In this document: piece by piece, positions 1 through 11,400 of the stretch | Numbering within the stretch: position 1 is the first letter of the stretch | Layout: every line of letters begins with the position of its first letter | Origin: Cardiocondyla obscurior | Lineage: Eukaryota; Arthropoda; Insecta; Hymenoptera; Formicidae | NCBI RefSeq assembly: GCF_019399895.1 | Contig: NC_091873.1 | Location: 7,119,501-7,183,500, forward strand | Reading direction: 5' to 3' | DNA: 64,000 nt | Program-made: the position numbers and the translations under genes | The notes under the pieces: model-generated | The model's database searches: none | Told to the model about the DNA's origin: nothing | The model's input: the letters and a program-made list of their open reading frames with translations, nothing else

Positions 1-200
1 GGTCGCTACAATATCGTTGGATTGTTGGGTTCGTTGGCAAGCCCAAGCCGATGAGAGATGAATGGGTCTGACTCTGGGGTGATACCGCCAGCTGACTGAA
101 ATCGTCATAGCAACGCGACAATCTAGGACCGACCCTGCCCACCCCTGCAATATTCATACGCGTCCCTTTCGTGCTATCTTCCTCGGCTGATTCATTTTTT

Positions 201-237
201 TTCTTTCTCTCTCTCTCTCTGTCTCTGTTTCTCTTTC
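201..237. repeat. TC-rich microsatellite
   Basis: A run of CT dinucleotides interrupted by T-runs lies inside the downstream intron of the myosin gene. It has no coding value and is ordinary simple-sequence DNA. Confidence 0.8.
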
Positions 238-382
238 GTTTTTTTTTCTGTTCACCCTAGCTTTAACGCGGATGTTCTTTTCTAAACGAAATCGGTTAAT
301 CACTCGTCGCCTATCCATTTTTCTATTCAAAACGCGATCGTGAGAGTTGGGTATAGATATATCATAGAAATGAGAAGGATAC

Positions 383-3300
383 GTATATCTGGTCCCTACT
401 GTACCGAACTTGAAGATTCCGATTAATTCCGACCTCGTTGATGTCACTGATGACTGTCATGTCCGGCACGCCGCATTCAGGGCTTGAACCTGAAACGTAA
501 AATGAGACAGTAAGAAAAAAGGATTATATTATGGTCCACATAATAAATTACAACTCGGAATTCTTTACGTTAAACCTCGTTAACAAGTAGTAATTAATAA
601 TATTCAAAGCGTAATTAAGAAAATAATACAGTCGAAACTGTTTTAATTATTCGAAGATGCTGATTATTCGGCGCTAATATTGAATTTCATCTCGATTACA
701 TTCCTGGGGGAAATTCACACATCAAAGGAAACCGAGCTTGACCACCTGTTGTCCGATAAGTGACAATTACGCTATTTCGAAGGTGGAAAAACTTTTCATT
801 AATTTTTCAACGTCAGGGTTTGTAAAAGTTTTACGTTCCCGATTTATATTTAATTCACATTTAAAGAACTCAATGTCGAAGAATTAAACGTCATAAATTA
901 CAAGCCTAATTTGTAAAAAAAAAAAAAAAAAAAAAACCTTGACACAGCTAATCATTACCACGTCTGATTTGTCTTTCACGTGTCCCGAATTAATTTCCGA
1001 CGACACGTTGCAACGCGAATCTCCTCGAGTACACATACCACGCGGAGAAAAAAATTAATTCGATGCAATTTCGTTTCGGACAGTAGTCCACGCGCCGGCG
1101 GCTAAGAATCGAGCTTCGGGATTCGCAGGTGCAGCCAGGATGGCACATGCATTCGCAACTACACACCGCTGGACAGCACCTGCGCTGTCCAGCTGCTGCA
1201 TCCTGATCCCAAGGTCGTGATTAACGGGAATTCAACCCGCGGTTGATTACCAGCGAATTTCGCGATCGGGAACTCAAAATGCACAAAGTGCAGCTGCTTT
1301 TTTTTTTTTTTTTCTTTTCTTTTCTTTTTTTGTCAGGGTCAGGTAACGTTAATCAGACATAGAAAGTTAAAGAGACACGTGATAAGATTGACGATATAGT
1401 TTATGATTAATTAATGGCATAGTTCAGCGATGACGTTGCCAAGCTAATCAGTAGCAGCAGTAATTCAGAAATTTAATTTATTATTAAAATTATTAAGTCA
1501 ACGTACGTCGTTCGAATGGTACATCAATTATCTGTTCAATGGAATCGTTATCAGTTTAATGTAATCGCATTAAATTCCCAATCAAATAATACGAATCGCA
1601 TAAAGCGAAAAGTATATTTGCGGAACGATACCGACATCAGTTTCCAACTACCGTCTCACGTCGAGTACTACGTCATCGTAGAACTATGCTTCCTGTACGC
1701 GAGATATAAATCGTTCTATCGTTATTTATTCCGCCAATTTCGACACCGCTCCGCGGAATCGCGGCCGATCGAATCTCGCTCTTATAAAGAAACATAAATT
1801 GCACGCGCGAGATCGGAGACCGAGCCGAGGAAACGTTGCGCGGAACAAAGAGCAGTCACGAACGACTGCGACCGGGAGAGAAAATTAAAATGCACAACTG
1901 GCATGGGTGCCCACATGGCGCAACGTACGTAGTTGTACCGTCACACGCGCACGCTGGGCGCGTGTGTGCGTGCGATTATGTAGAAAGGACCATAATTCAC
2001 ACGGACTTGGGGGCTGAAGGGCAGCGCACCTTGGGATCCGCGTCGAGCGCAAGGGAGGGACACGCGTGAAGTTCTGCGTGCCGTTCGTCGTATCACGGAG
2101 ACGATAAAACTTTTAGTTTAACACCGGGTATATCAGAATTCACTCGGGCGTATCGGCTTCCTCCTCTCGAGAACTTCTCGATAAGTTCCGATGCTGATAT
2201 TTTCGCAGCCGGCGGCGGTGCGGGGACTCGATCTTGTATTTCTTATATATTGCCCGCAGCTTAATTAGATCTAACTTAAATTTAATCGAGCCTTTTAATT
2301 ACTAAGTTTTGAATTAAAGCTTCAGTAGTGAATCGGATAATTTAATTACTAGGTCATCGTGACTATCCGCGCTCTTCGACACAGTCGAGGCTTCTCTGAA
2401 GTTTATCAGATAATTTATAATCAAGTGAAAGCGAATAACGTTCTGCGCGCGATCAATGTCAATCAACTGCGAAATTCCATCGTTAATTTTTTCTTTTTTT
2501 TTTACGACATACATAAAACGCGCGATGATTCATTTTTAAATGCGTAAAGGAATGCCGAGAAAACCTGCTCCTTCGAAATATCACACCGGTGACTCATTGG
2601 CCCCCGTGATCTCGAGGATTACGCGGATGTATCTTCAGGGGGAAATTTCTCGCGTCGCCACGATCGGGGTTCCAATTTCCCCGAATTACAAGCGAGAGAG
2701 CTATCATCGGCGATCGCAATCAGCGGGAATTCCCGGAGTGTCTCGATCTGATTTCCGCTAATAAAAGTAAACTAAACCGCGTTGCGTCATTAATAAAAAC
2801 GTTAAGTAATACACTTATCGTTTCTCCGCGCATATTTACCGACGTGACGAGACTGAATAAAAATAGACGACGCCAAGATATTATTTCCGCGAAGTTCAAT
2901 TTCGCGTAATTACTCCGTAATTTTGCCAGTTACCTAATACGTTTTATAACAATTTAATAATTCAAGCGAGCGCCAGATTCACATATTTTCTGTATCTACG
3001 TGGCGGTCTTGACAATAAGGGGAATAAAATCCCGGCATGGCTTATGTTATGCGTCGCCATATCGTGCAATTCACATTGCGGCGCCTTTTCGGAGTGACTG
3101 GCTGCTTTGTACTCGCGACGTGAGGCCAGTTTCGTGAGCATGTGTGCGTACCGTAAAGTATATACTATAAGCAACTTTATCAGCACGGCGTTGATATCTT
3201 CGATAGACACGTTACGAACGCCGGTCGTGCGTTCGAGCTGACGCAAAAAAAAAAAAAAAAAACCCTTCGCAATCTCCCATCGCCTATCAGAGCTCTCGCA

Positions 3301-5194
3301 CGTCCCTTTTTTGTTTCGCGATACAAAAACACTCGGATACGTATACATTCAATCTGATATAAACCTTAACATAAAATAACTTGCCTAACAAATCGCTGCG
3401 GTTTCGATTAGTAATTAATATCGCGATGACTGCCGGCGATTTACAATGCGATAATCAACCGACAGTGTTTCTAAATATCTCGTCTAATCACGCGTTACAA
3501 TAACGCAACGTAAATCGTGTCAATTGCACCGCGCGTTTCCTCTCTCTCTCTCTCTTTTTTTCCATTCTTTTTTTGTTATCGTAATGGAAATGCGATTATC
3601 GTAACGACGCGGTGCGCTACTCCACCACGCTGGTCGTTGCTCTCGTGAACCCGTGAACTACGGTGGGATTTTTCTTTCCCACCGTTTGCGTTCCCTTGAC
3701 TTCTTCGCTCAAGCGCGTGCACGGGGCGCGTGTGACGCGTTAGATCGCGGAGGGCACGCGAGAAGCGGGATTACGCAAATCGATTGAGCGTCGAACAGGC
3801 GAAAGTCGCCGCGAACTTGACATCGCGTTAGCCAGGTTCGCCGCCGGGTTGACAGCATACGTCGTCGTTGTCACGCTGTCACCGCGGTGCCATTCAATGT
3901 TCGAGAGCCGCTTGAGCGCATCGGCAAAATTTCTGTCGAAGTTCGTGGCTGACTGTCGATATTTCTTTTTTTTTCTTTTTTATTTTTCCCTTAAGAACAA
4001 TCTGCAATTTTATAGAATAATATAGTATTCAAAATTAAAACTCTATTACAATTTATTTAAAGCTGAAATAAATGTATAGTTCCTACTGTTCGTCCTGCTG
4101 CTTTCAAACTTTTTCTTTCGCGGAAAAAAATTCTTCTTTCCACTTGTGTTACTTGGAAGCTACGATTTTTCCTGAATTCCGTCGGGGAGTAAACCTCGGG
4201 TAAACGATCGTGGTGAGCGACGGGCTGAACGGCGAGAAACACCCGCCTGTTCGATCAGTATGCCGAAAGCGAACGAGAGGTAGGAGCAGAGGCTGAAAAG
4301 CGGTCGTTGCGAGTGCTCATGACAAACAAAATTGAATCGTTATCAATTTCTTTAATCCTTATAATGCTTTGCCACAGCATAAAATAATGTTTCCCCTATA
4401 ATTTCTATTACGTACACTGAAAAAGGTAATTATCGTTCACCCTCAGCGACGATCATTTCGTTAACAATGACATTGAACCCTGAAACGGTCTGTAAAATTA
4501 AAATAAAATCTCTTCTATAAAAAAAAAAAATAAAATAAAATAAAAAAAGGGAAAAAATAAGATTAATTATTAAAGCAGCGACAATTTAATAACTGTAATT
4601 TGATAATAATTATAATATTCATTTTGAAGCCTTCGCGGAATGCAGCATGGTAATTTAATCACCAAGTTTTTTTACGGAAAAGGGAGATACGTTTAATGGC
4701 AACGCTTAATAAGAGTATACCGGTGACGAGTTTCATCTGAAATTCTAATTAAGGCTGTAAAATATTCGTCCGGTTATTAATCATTTATTAATGATTATTT
4801 TACACGCGTAGAAGAGAGAGAGAGGAATAAAAAGACGTATAGAGCACGACAGTGCATAGAAAATGCGTGCTACGTCGCGGAGTTATATTATTATGATCGA
4901 ACTGCACCACCCAGTAGTACCCACCCGCCCTGCACCCACCCGCACCCTCGGAGGTCGACGACGTGCGCCTACGAAGAGGCGTCGCGACGGCGACGAGAAA
5001 TTACGCGCGTTATCGCCTGCGAACACGTACCGGGGCGGGGGCGAGGACGACGGATATCCACGGGAAACCGGATACGCGCCGAAGGGGGGGAAAGAGGGAG
5101 GCTGCGACGGGCGGGATGAGAGAGAAAAGAACGCCGATTAGGCACGAAGAAAGCGAAGTAACTCACCCTGCGATGCGAAGTGCTTCGTGACCAT
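383..5194 (-). CDS. Unconventional myosin heavy chain, first two coding exons (5' part only; rest lies left of the window)
   Basis: Two minus-strand exons join in frame. Exon 1 (5194-5167) starts ATG GTC ACG AAG and ends at donor gtgagt. Exon 2 (489-383) follows a tttcag acceptor and ends at gtatcc. The joined N-terminus is 45 codons (1 nt carried over the junction), containing GVPDMTVISDINEVGINRN and then LQVRYSRDQIY. Known family pattern: myosin heads begin with G-V-x-D-M, a D-L-N-E-like segment, N-L-x-x-R-Y and I-Y-T-Y-x-G, so this is the start of the motor just before the P-loop exons, which would be off-window. The motor would use ATP to move along actin. There is no long N-terminal extension. 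The class cannot be decided from 45 residues; MyTH4-FERM myosins (VII, X, XV, XXII) begin similarly. Intron 1 is 4.7 kb. The frame-perfect junction and motif order make the call fairly safe; the exact exon 2 donor is less certain. Confidence 0.72.
490..5166 (-). other. First intron of the myosin gene (4.7 kb)
   Basis: Bounded by the gtgagt donor of exon 1 (just below 5167) and the tttcag acceptor at 490-492 on the minus strand. It is mostly AT-rich with poly-A/T runs (915-938, 1300-1330, 3245-3262, 4520-4550) and a CT microsatellite near 3540. A moderately GC-rich patch with a strong hairpin lies near 1.1-1.2 kb. Short open frames in it (for example 1516-1797 and 2540-2761 plus, 2962-3348 minus) resemble no family I recognise and are taken as chance. 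Confidence 0.6.
1136..1205. other. Strong stem-loop
   Basis: Arms GCTGGACAGC (1168-1177) and GCTGTCCAGC (1184-1193) are perfect reverse complements around a 6-nt loop. An outer pair CAGGATG (1136-1142) and CATCCTG (1199-1205) could close a longer imperfect stem. It lies in myosin intron 1. It matches no microRNA I recognise; it could be a small RNA hairpin, a regulatory palindrome, or chance. Confidence 0.5.
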
Positions 5195-5980
5195 GTTGAT
5201 GCGCGCGTGGCTCCTTTTCGCAGCTCGCCAAAATTCAGAACATCACGTTCTCTCCCTCGGCGGCGCGGCGGTGACCCCTCAGTTGCCGGGGTGGCCCGGG
5301 TGGACCGGTGGCGGGAGGAGGGGAGGGAGGGTCCAGCGGCGTATCCCGGCGGGCGGTGCAGGCACGAAGTAACCGCTGCTACCCCCGCGAGGCGAACGGC
5401 ACCGGAAGAAGGGTATCGGCCAGGGGGGTGGGCTGTCTCTCGCCCCGTCAAGAATCACATGTTCGCGTTTCCCCCGCGAAGCTCACCGCATTCCTGGTGC
5501 TCCCCGGAAACTGATCGTGGGTGAAGAATGGTCGAAGGCGCGCGGCGACGTACGACGGGGTGGAAGGAATATCACTTCTCGCCGCACCACCACTGGTCAC
5601 CGTCAACACAATCCACTAACCATCCGCGGCGCGCGCGTTTGTCCGAGCGACGACGAGCAACCCGCGTATACGATAGTTGCTACCTAACTGACGCGGCCGG
5701 CGCCGCGTCTCCGCGATCCCTCGGCCGCCGAGCGCGCTCCCTTTCGTCCTCGGCGTCCTCGGCGCCTCCGTTCCTAGTTTTGCGCCTCCCACTCCGAGTC
5801 CGCGCTCCGGTTAGCGCGCCTGGCGCCGGTCCCGTTGCGCTGGAGTTGGCTCCTTTCGCAGCTCTCGTTCGTGTCGCGCCTAATGCCGCCATCTGTACGA
5901 ATATTCAAACGGAAATGAACTCGACCGGCAAGAGTGAAAATCGCGCAGTGTGCCCACCCGGATAACTAACGTTGTTCCGT
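5195..5980 (-). promoter_or_regulatory. GC-rich, CpG-dense promoter / 5' UTR of the myosin gene
   Basis: The stretch from about 4.9 to 5.97 kb is far more GC- and CpG-rich than its surroundings, and lies directly upstream (minus strand) of the ATG at 5194. Open frames on both strands here (5180-5524, 5528-5965, 4969-5451) are arginine/proline/serine-rich products of GC-rich DNA and carry no recognisable domain. I read it as promoter plus 5' UTR. A non-coding exon within it is possible but cannot be delimited. Confidence 0.5.
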
Positions 5981-8403
5981 TGGCAGTACTAGAAGTTATT
6001 CGTTGACTAATTCAATCGGAACTTGGCCGAAGTGGGCAAATATAATATATGAATATTTAATATAACATGCCTCGAATGTTTTAATAAAATTATTATTGGA
6101 CTGTAGTATTTGTCCATAAAAATTTTACCTCGCGGAGATTTCAATAATTCCGTAATTTTCAGATATTTATATGTATATCTGTACAACCCTTCGTGAAAAA
6201 AAAAACTAATTTAATTTAATTTAATAAAAATTTCTAATTTAAAATTAAAATATCACAGAAGTAAAATTAAACTCGAGTTGAATCAAGATTGTTAGTTGAG
6301 GCGTATTAATATGCATTGGAAAGTTAAAATACTTTTAAAAAAATTAATTTTTCTACTTTAAAATATTAAAAACATCTATGAAAGATAATTAAAAAATTGT
6401 TTGAAGCAAAAATTTTAATTTTAAATGCACTCAACGCATTCAAATTTTTTTTCCAGATACCTATCGTATATTTCTTGGTAAAAGAGAACTTCAGAGAAGG
6501 ACTCGATTGATAGTCCTTACTTCTTAGAACGTACCGTTGAGGAAGAACGATGTTATATTTATCTTGCACACGTACGAGCCGTCGGAAGAGCATCCGGTGC
6601 GCCTGAAATATTCATTTTTCTTTATTTCACCTGAATAGCAAATTCATATATTTAAATTGATAATTAATTTTACCTTTAATGAGCAGCATCTCTTATCTCA
6701 AAATAAAATATTCTTTATCATTAATCCGCACGCAGAAATATAAATGAAGTGCTGGATGTTTTGGAAGATCGCAATCTCATATCCTCTTCATCTCGTTTTT
6801 ATGATAAATGAATCCTTGCTGCAATTACCATCCAACTTCTCAAGCGTCTTCGTTCGACGGGCGTCGTTGAGATCCGCCTGAATCTTTCTTACACGTGCTG
6901 ATATTGGCATAAAAACGACGCAACATTATGCGGTCAATGGCAGGACCGGGAACACCGACCATCGTTATCACACCGTATTTAGCTTTCCGGAAGTGCCGCT
7001 GCGTTTGAACAATCACATCCGTGCGACGCAAATGTGGTTACGTCAATGTGATCGATTAATTATGAATCACTGTTGCGCAGCGTGCCCACGGATAAAATCG
7101 CGGTTCTTCAAGGTCTTCATAATTTTATCGATCTCGTTCTTTTACTCTGAAACAACAAAATAGACGTTTTACCAAACCAGCATCCTTGCCAACAAATTCA
7201 GAAGTTTGTTTCATTCAAATAAATATATAAATATCGGTATAACAAAATTATTTTTTACGTCATAGAATTTGAAAGCTTGAAACTGATGCCGAACCACTGA
7301 ACTTACTTGAAAATAATGATGCTGAGTGCGTTTTAAGTACTACCGGGTTACAAAGTAGGTCTTTCAAACGTAACCTAGATTTGAAGCCTTCTCATTCCGC
7401 TTCTGACATTTTCGTCACGCTGTCGTGTAACTTTTTGTTTCGTCTCTTTTCTTTTCTTCGTTTTTTCTCCCCCCGTCTACAAGGCAGGTGGATGTTGCGG
7501 TTTATCTCGTCGACCTCCCAGGGCTTGGCAACAGCATGATGACGCGGATTCTTGCTGTGACCGCCGTTATGCGCTTGAAAAACCGCAGAGCGATTCGATT
7601 CGACGATTTTTGTTGGCGTGGGTGGCGCCCTTCGGAGTTTAACGGTGGCGCTCGTGCTAGCACTGCTAACTTCAAACGGCCGCTGATGACGTCATTGCGT
7701 CACGTATGCAAAAACCTCTCGAAGACGCGAATCCGTTTCCCGGAACCGGCATCCGATGCTCTTTTCCGTCTTCAAGTGTCCCATTTGCGGCGTCGACTCG
7801 TTAGAAATTCTACAGCATGCAGATAAGTTGAATATATCGTTACTAATTCAACCTAAGCTCTCTTTCATCTAGAAGACATTACTTTAGCGTTTCGTGCACT
7901 GATTTAAGTACACGTATGTACATTTTCCTTGACACACTCGTGATTTTCATGTGTTTCTCTTTTCAATATGTTCGGTATTAATTTGAATATCTTTTATGGC
8001 TCACCTTACGACGGTCTTTCGAGCGAGCTGACGGCCGCGATCGAGTTGCGCGGTAGTTCACGCTTGCGCAGCCACGTCGCCTGTTTCGCTTGGTTTACCT
8101 CGGCGTAGTGACCAGCGACGGAGTCGAGCAGTCGCTCGCGGTAGTCCGTGGGTTCACGATTGTAAAGGAGGAAGATCGCCGACGATGCTGCCGCAGCCGG
8201 GCGCGCTCGAGGCTCGTCGAAGACGCCGTCTTCCGTAGGCCACGCTACGCCGACCCGCCGCGTCGTCGCGACTCCCGCGCGCCGTCGAGGACGCCTCGCG
8301 GCGCCAACTTCACGCCTCGTCGCCGCGAGCAACGCTGGTGGCGGCGCCGATCGCACTTCACGTATCCTCGTCGCGAGCCCGATGCGCTCCTTCCCGCGAG
8401 ACC
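5981..8403 (+). promoter_or_regulatory. Intergenic region between divergent genes and kinesin promoter / 5' UTR
   Basis: From 5981 to about 7990 the DNA is AT-rich with no supported gene. From about 8000 to 8403 it becomes GC- and CpG-rich and runs into the kinesin start codon, so the promoter and 5' UTR are most likely there. The open frames across 8006-8416 are arginine-rich by-products of GC-rich sequence. Confidence 0.45.
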
Positions 8404-11400
8404 ATGGCATCGGTGAAGGTGGCCGTAAGGGTTCGTCCCTTCAACAAAAGGTGCGTGTGTGCCGTGCAACTGGTGACAAGAGAGACGCGTCGAAACAAAA
8501 GATAGTCGCCTAGCCCCCATCTAGGCCATCTAGACGACGTCGGTCGTAATATCCTACCGTAAGATTCCTCGTCCTTGCCTCGACAATTACGTCGCTGAAA
8601 CCGCCCGTCCCTCCACTAGTCACAAAATCGCTTCTCCGTCTCGCTCTCCTCCTCTCTCTGTTTCAGTCCGATTGCACCGACGTGCGGCTGGAACGAGCTA
8701 GAATCACCAACGTGTGCCTCGATACGCGCAGGATGCGTCGCGTAGAAAAATTACCTGAGGAAATATTCACGCGGACGTAAGAAATTAATCGATCAAGGCT
8801 AATACGAATCCTCAGCGGGCGATGTATAATAAATGACGTATGTTTGCACGTCAATTTTAGGAAAACGACGCGTGGCATCCAGCGCGCATCGCTGCACCCG
8901 AATTTCGACGTGACGTCCTCGATAATGCTCGAGGAAGAACGTTCCAGTTTCCGAAACCGTTTCCTGCGGACGTATCCTAGATTCCCTTGCAGTTCGCACT
9001 GCTGCCAGTCGATACTATTACGCAATTATTTTGCGGTCAGCAACATCTCGTGGACGACGTTTCTTCACGTTATCGTTGACATGGATATTAATCGACGTCG
9101 GAATCATTGACGCAATGTTATTGAATACAAAGGATGGTGCACGCGCGTGGTGAATGCAATTGAGAATGGATTCGTCATCGTTAGAATGATTCAACGCCTT
9201 TTCCATACTTTACGGCTGGTGTAAAAAAAAGAAAAACAAATTAAAAACGAAAGAAGACGAGTAACGATTCACTTCCGCGTGTAGAAAAACATTTTTACTC
9301 TTGTTCCAGTTTACTTTATCTCAATTGCAAGTATTTGGGATATTCAAGCCCTTCTTTTATAGACAAGTTTTATTTCATCTTAATTTTTAGATTCTCTCCG
9401 TTTTAATTTATTACATTTGAAATAAATGAACTAAATTACTTGAATGAAAAATGAGAGATTAAAATCCTCGCGTGGACCATCTTAATTTTCAAATTAATAT
9501 TCTTAGTTTTAAAAAGAATTTTATTTCGATGGAATATTTATGATTAAGGTAAACTTTAGTAATCGCTGCTGAGATCTCGAAAGAGCTAGTAATTCTATTT
9601 CTCAGACAAGTAATATTAAACGGCAATTTAACAACATTTCCATATAATTGTATTAACGTTCGGATGCGATATTTCTTTGAGGGGATAAAGATCTCGGTGC
9701 GGCATCCTTTTTGAAAGCGGCGGATTCAATAATTTTGCTGAATGGGAAATAAAATGGTTTGATAAGTGACAGCGGATCCAATTCAGCCGTTGTTGCCGAA
9801 CAGTTATTGACAGCACCTGACACAATTGTGTCACCGTGATATCGACTGGTATGCATTACGGACCAACGAACCGCGCGCGTCTCTCTCGTACGACTTCTGA
9901 ATTCGGTCGCCGTAATGTTTACCGTAACGTTACGCGAAGCTGATGCCAAAATAATAAAACCGTGCTTGTTGGTTTGCAGAGAAGTTGCGATGAACGAGAA
10001 ACTGATCGTGCAGATGAACGGCAAGAAGACGCGGATCTTCAGCACCAAGGTGAGCCGTTTCGCAAGCGTGCGTCACTTCCGTCCGCCCAGGTCGAGATGA
10101 GTCGCACCTGCTGATACATTACGTTGAGTTGCAACCTTTTCAAGCAACTGGATTGGATTATCGCGACGTCGTTGTAGAAAAAAAATTGTTATCGTCATCT
10201 CCAGTCAAGATAAATCTTCGAATGTCATAGATATAATTTTTTTTTTTTATTTTTTAATTTTTTTATTGCGTAGAATATGGTATCACGCTAATGGTTCCAT
10301 TGCAAACTTGAGTTATAGATAGTCTGTAATGCGTAGGTGAATAGTAGCAACCTGTTGTGCGAGAGACCACGCATCGGTGCGAAAAGTGGTTGTCGCATAT
10401 TTGCGTTTTGGCTCTTATGTTTATAGATTGAAGGTCTTGTTCATGACGTAACGAACGATTATATCACACGTCTGCTCTTATACATGTTCTCTAAAACGCC
10501 GTAAAGCCTTAGCTAAGCGGATCACAAGTTCGGCGTCTCGCGATAGGCTCAAATTTTTCCACGATATCGCAAGGACGTTAGACGTGAATTTCAACAAACA
10601 ATTATACGAATTGTCGATGTTGATCTTATAAAGATATTTTAAGAATAACGTCTATTTTTTAAAGAAAATTTTCGGTATTAAAGATTTCAACAATTATCGA
10701 GTCGAGAAATATCGCAGATAATTAAAAAAAAAAATCTTTTCTAAATAAATTTAGAATATGAATCAACTTCAATTCTTTACGTGATAAAATTAAAGTTTAT
10801 AAAGTATACGGTAAACGGTAAAAAGGAGAAAGAGTTTTAACGGTGTAATTATTTATTCAAGTTTTCTTTAATACGTGTAAGAATAAATTGTTACTCAACG
10901 AAACGGAGAGTCTCGAAACGGTACATCGCTGAATCTCCAGTTATCTGCGTGAATCTCCGTCCTGAAAAGTAACGAGGCATGTGTTGAGGAGAAAGTAAAA
11001 AAATCGCGGCTGGACCACAGCAGCCAGCAATTCTTGCTTGACGATTGAGGCCACGCAATCGCGAACGCAATTACCGATACGGGCGTTGTATAATCTACAT
11101 TTTATCCGCGTTCAATTAAACCTTAACCGTACGGTCTCTCTTTCTAATCAAGAGAGAAGGCCAATTCCGTCGAAGTAGGATCGCTCAACAATAAAGATTT
11201 CCGACCGGCGCGAATAAAATGTAACCTTGGCCGAATAGCAAAGCGCTATTAAAAATAGAATTAACCGAATTATTTTATAAGCTAAGATAATTTTATAAAT
11301 AATATTTTCAACATATATTAATCACTGCACTTTTTATAAATAACAAGTTGGAATTGATAACGAGCGAATATTTATAGAACGAATTAGTGAACGATTTTCG

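Noticed and set aside
4863..5965. Several overlapping open frames of 60-160 codons on both strands
   Set aside because: They lie in a GC-rich CpG-dense patch where stops are rare, overlap each other, are low-complexity (Arg/Pro/Ser) and lack splice or domain support; a promoter/5' UTR of the myosin gene explains the region better.
8006..8520. Open frames opposite to and overlapping the kinesin start
   Set aside because: Composition artefacts of the CpG-rich leader; the kinesin frame from ATG 8404 has clear family identity.
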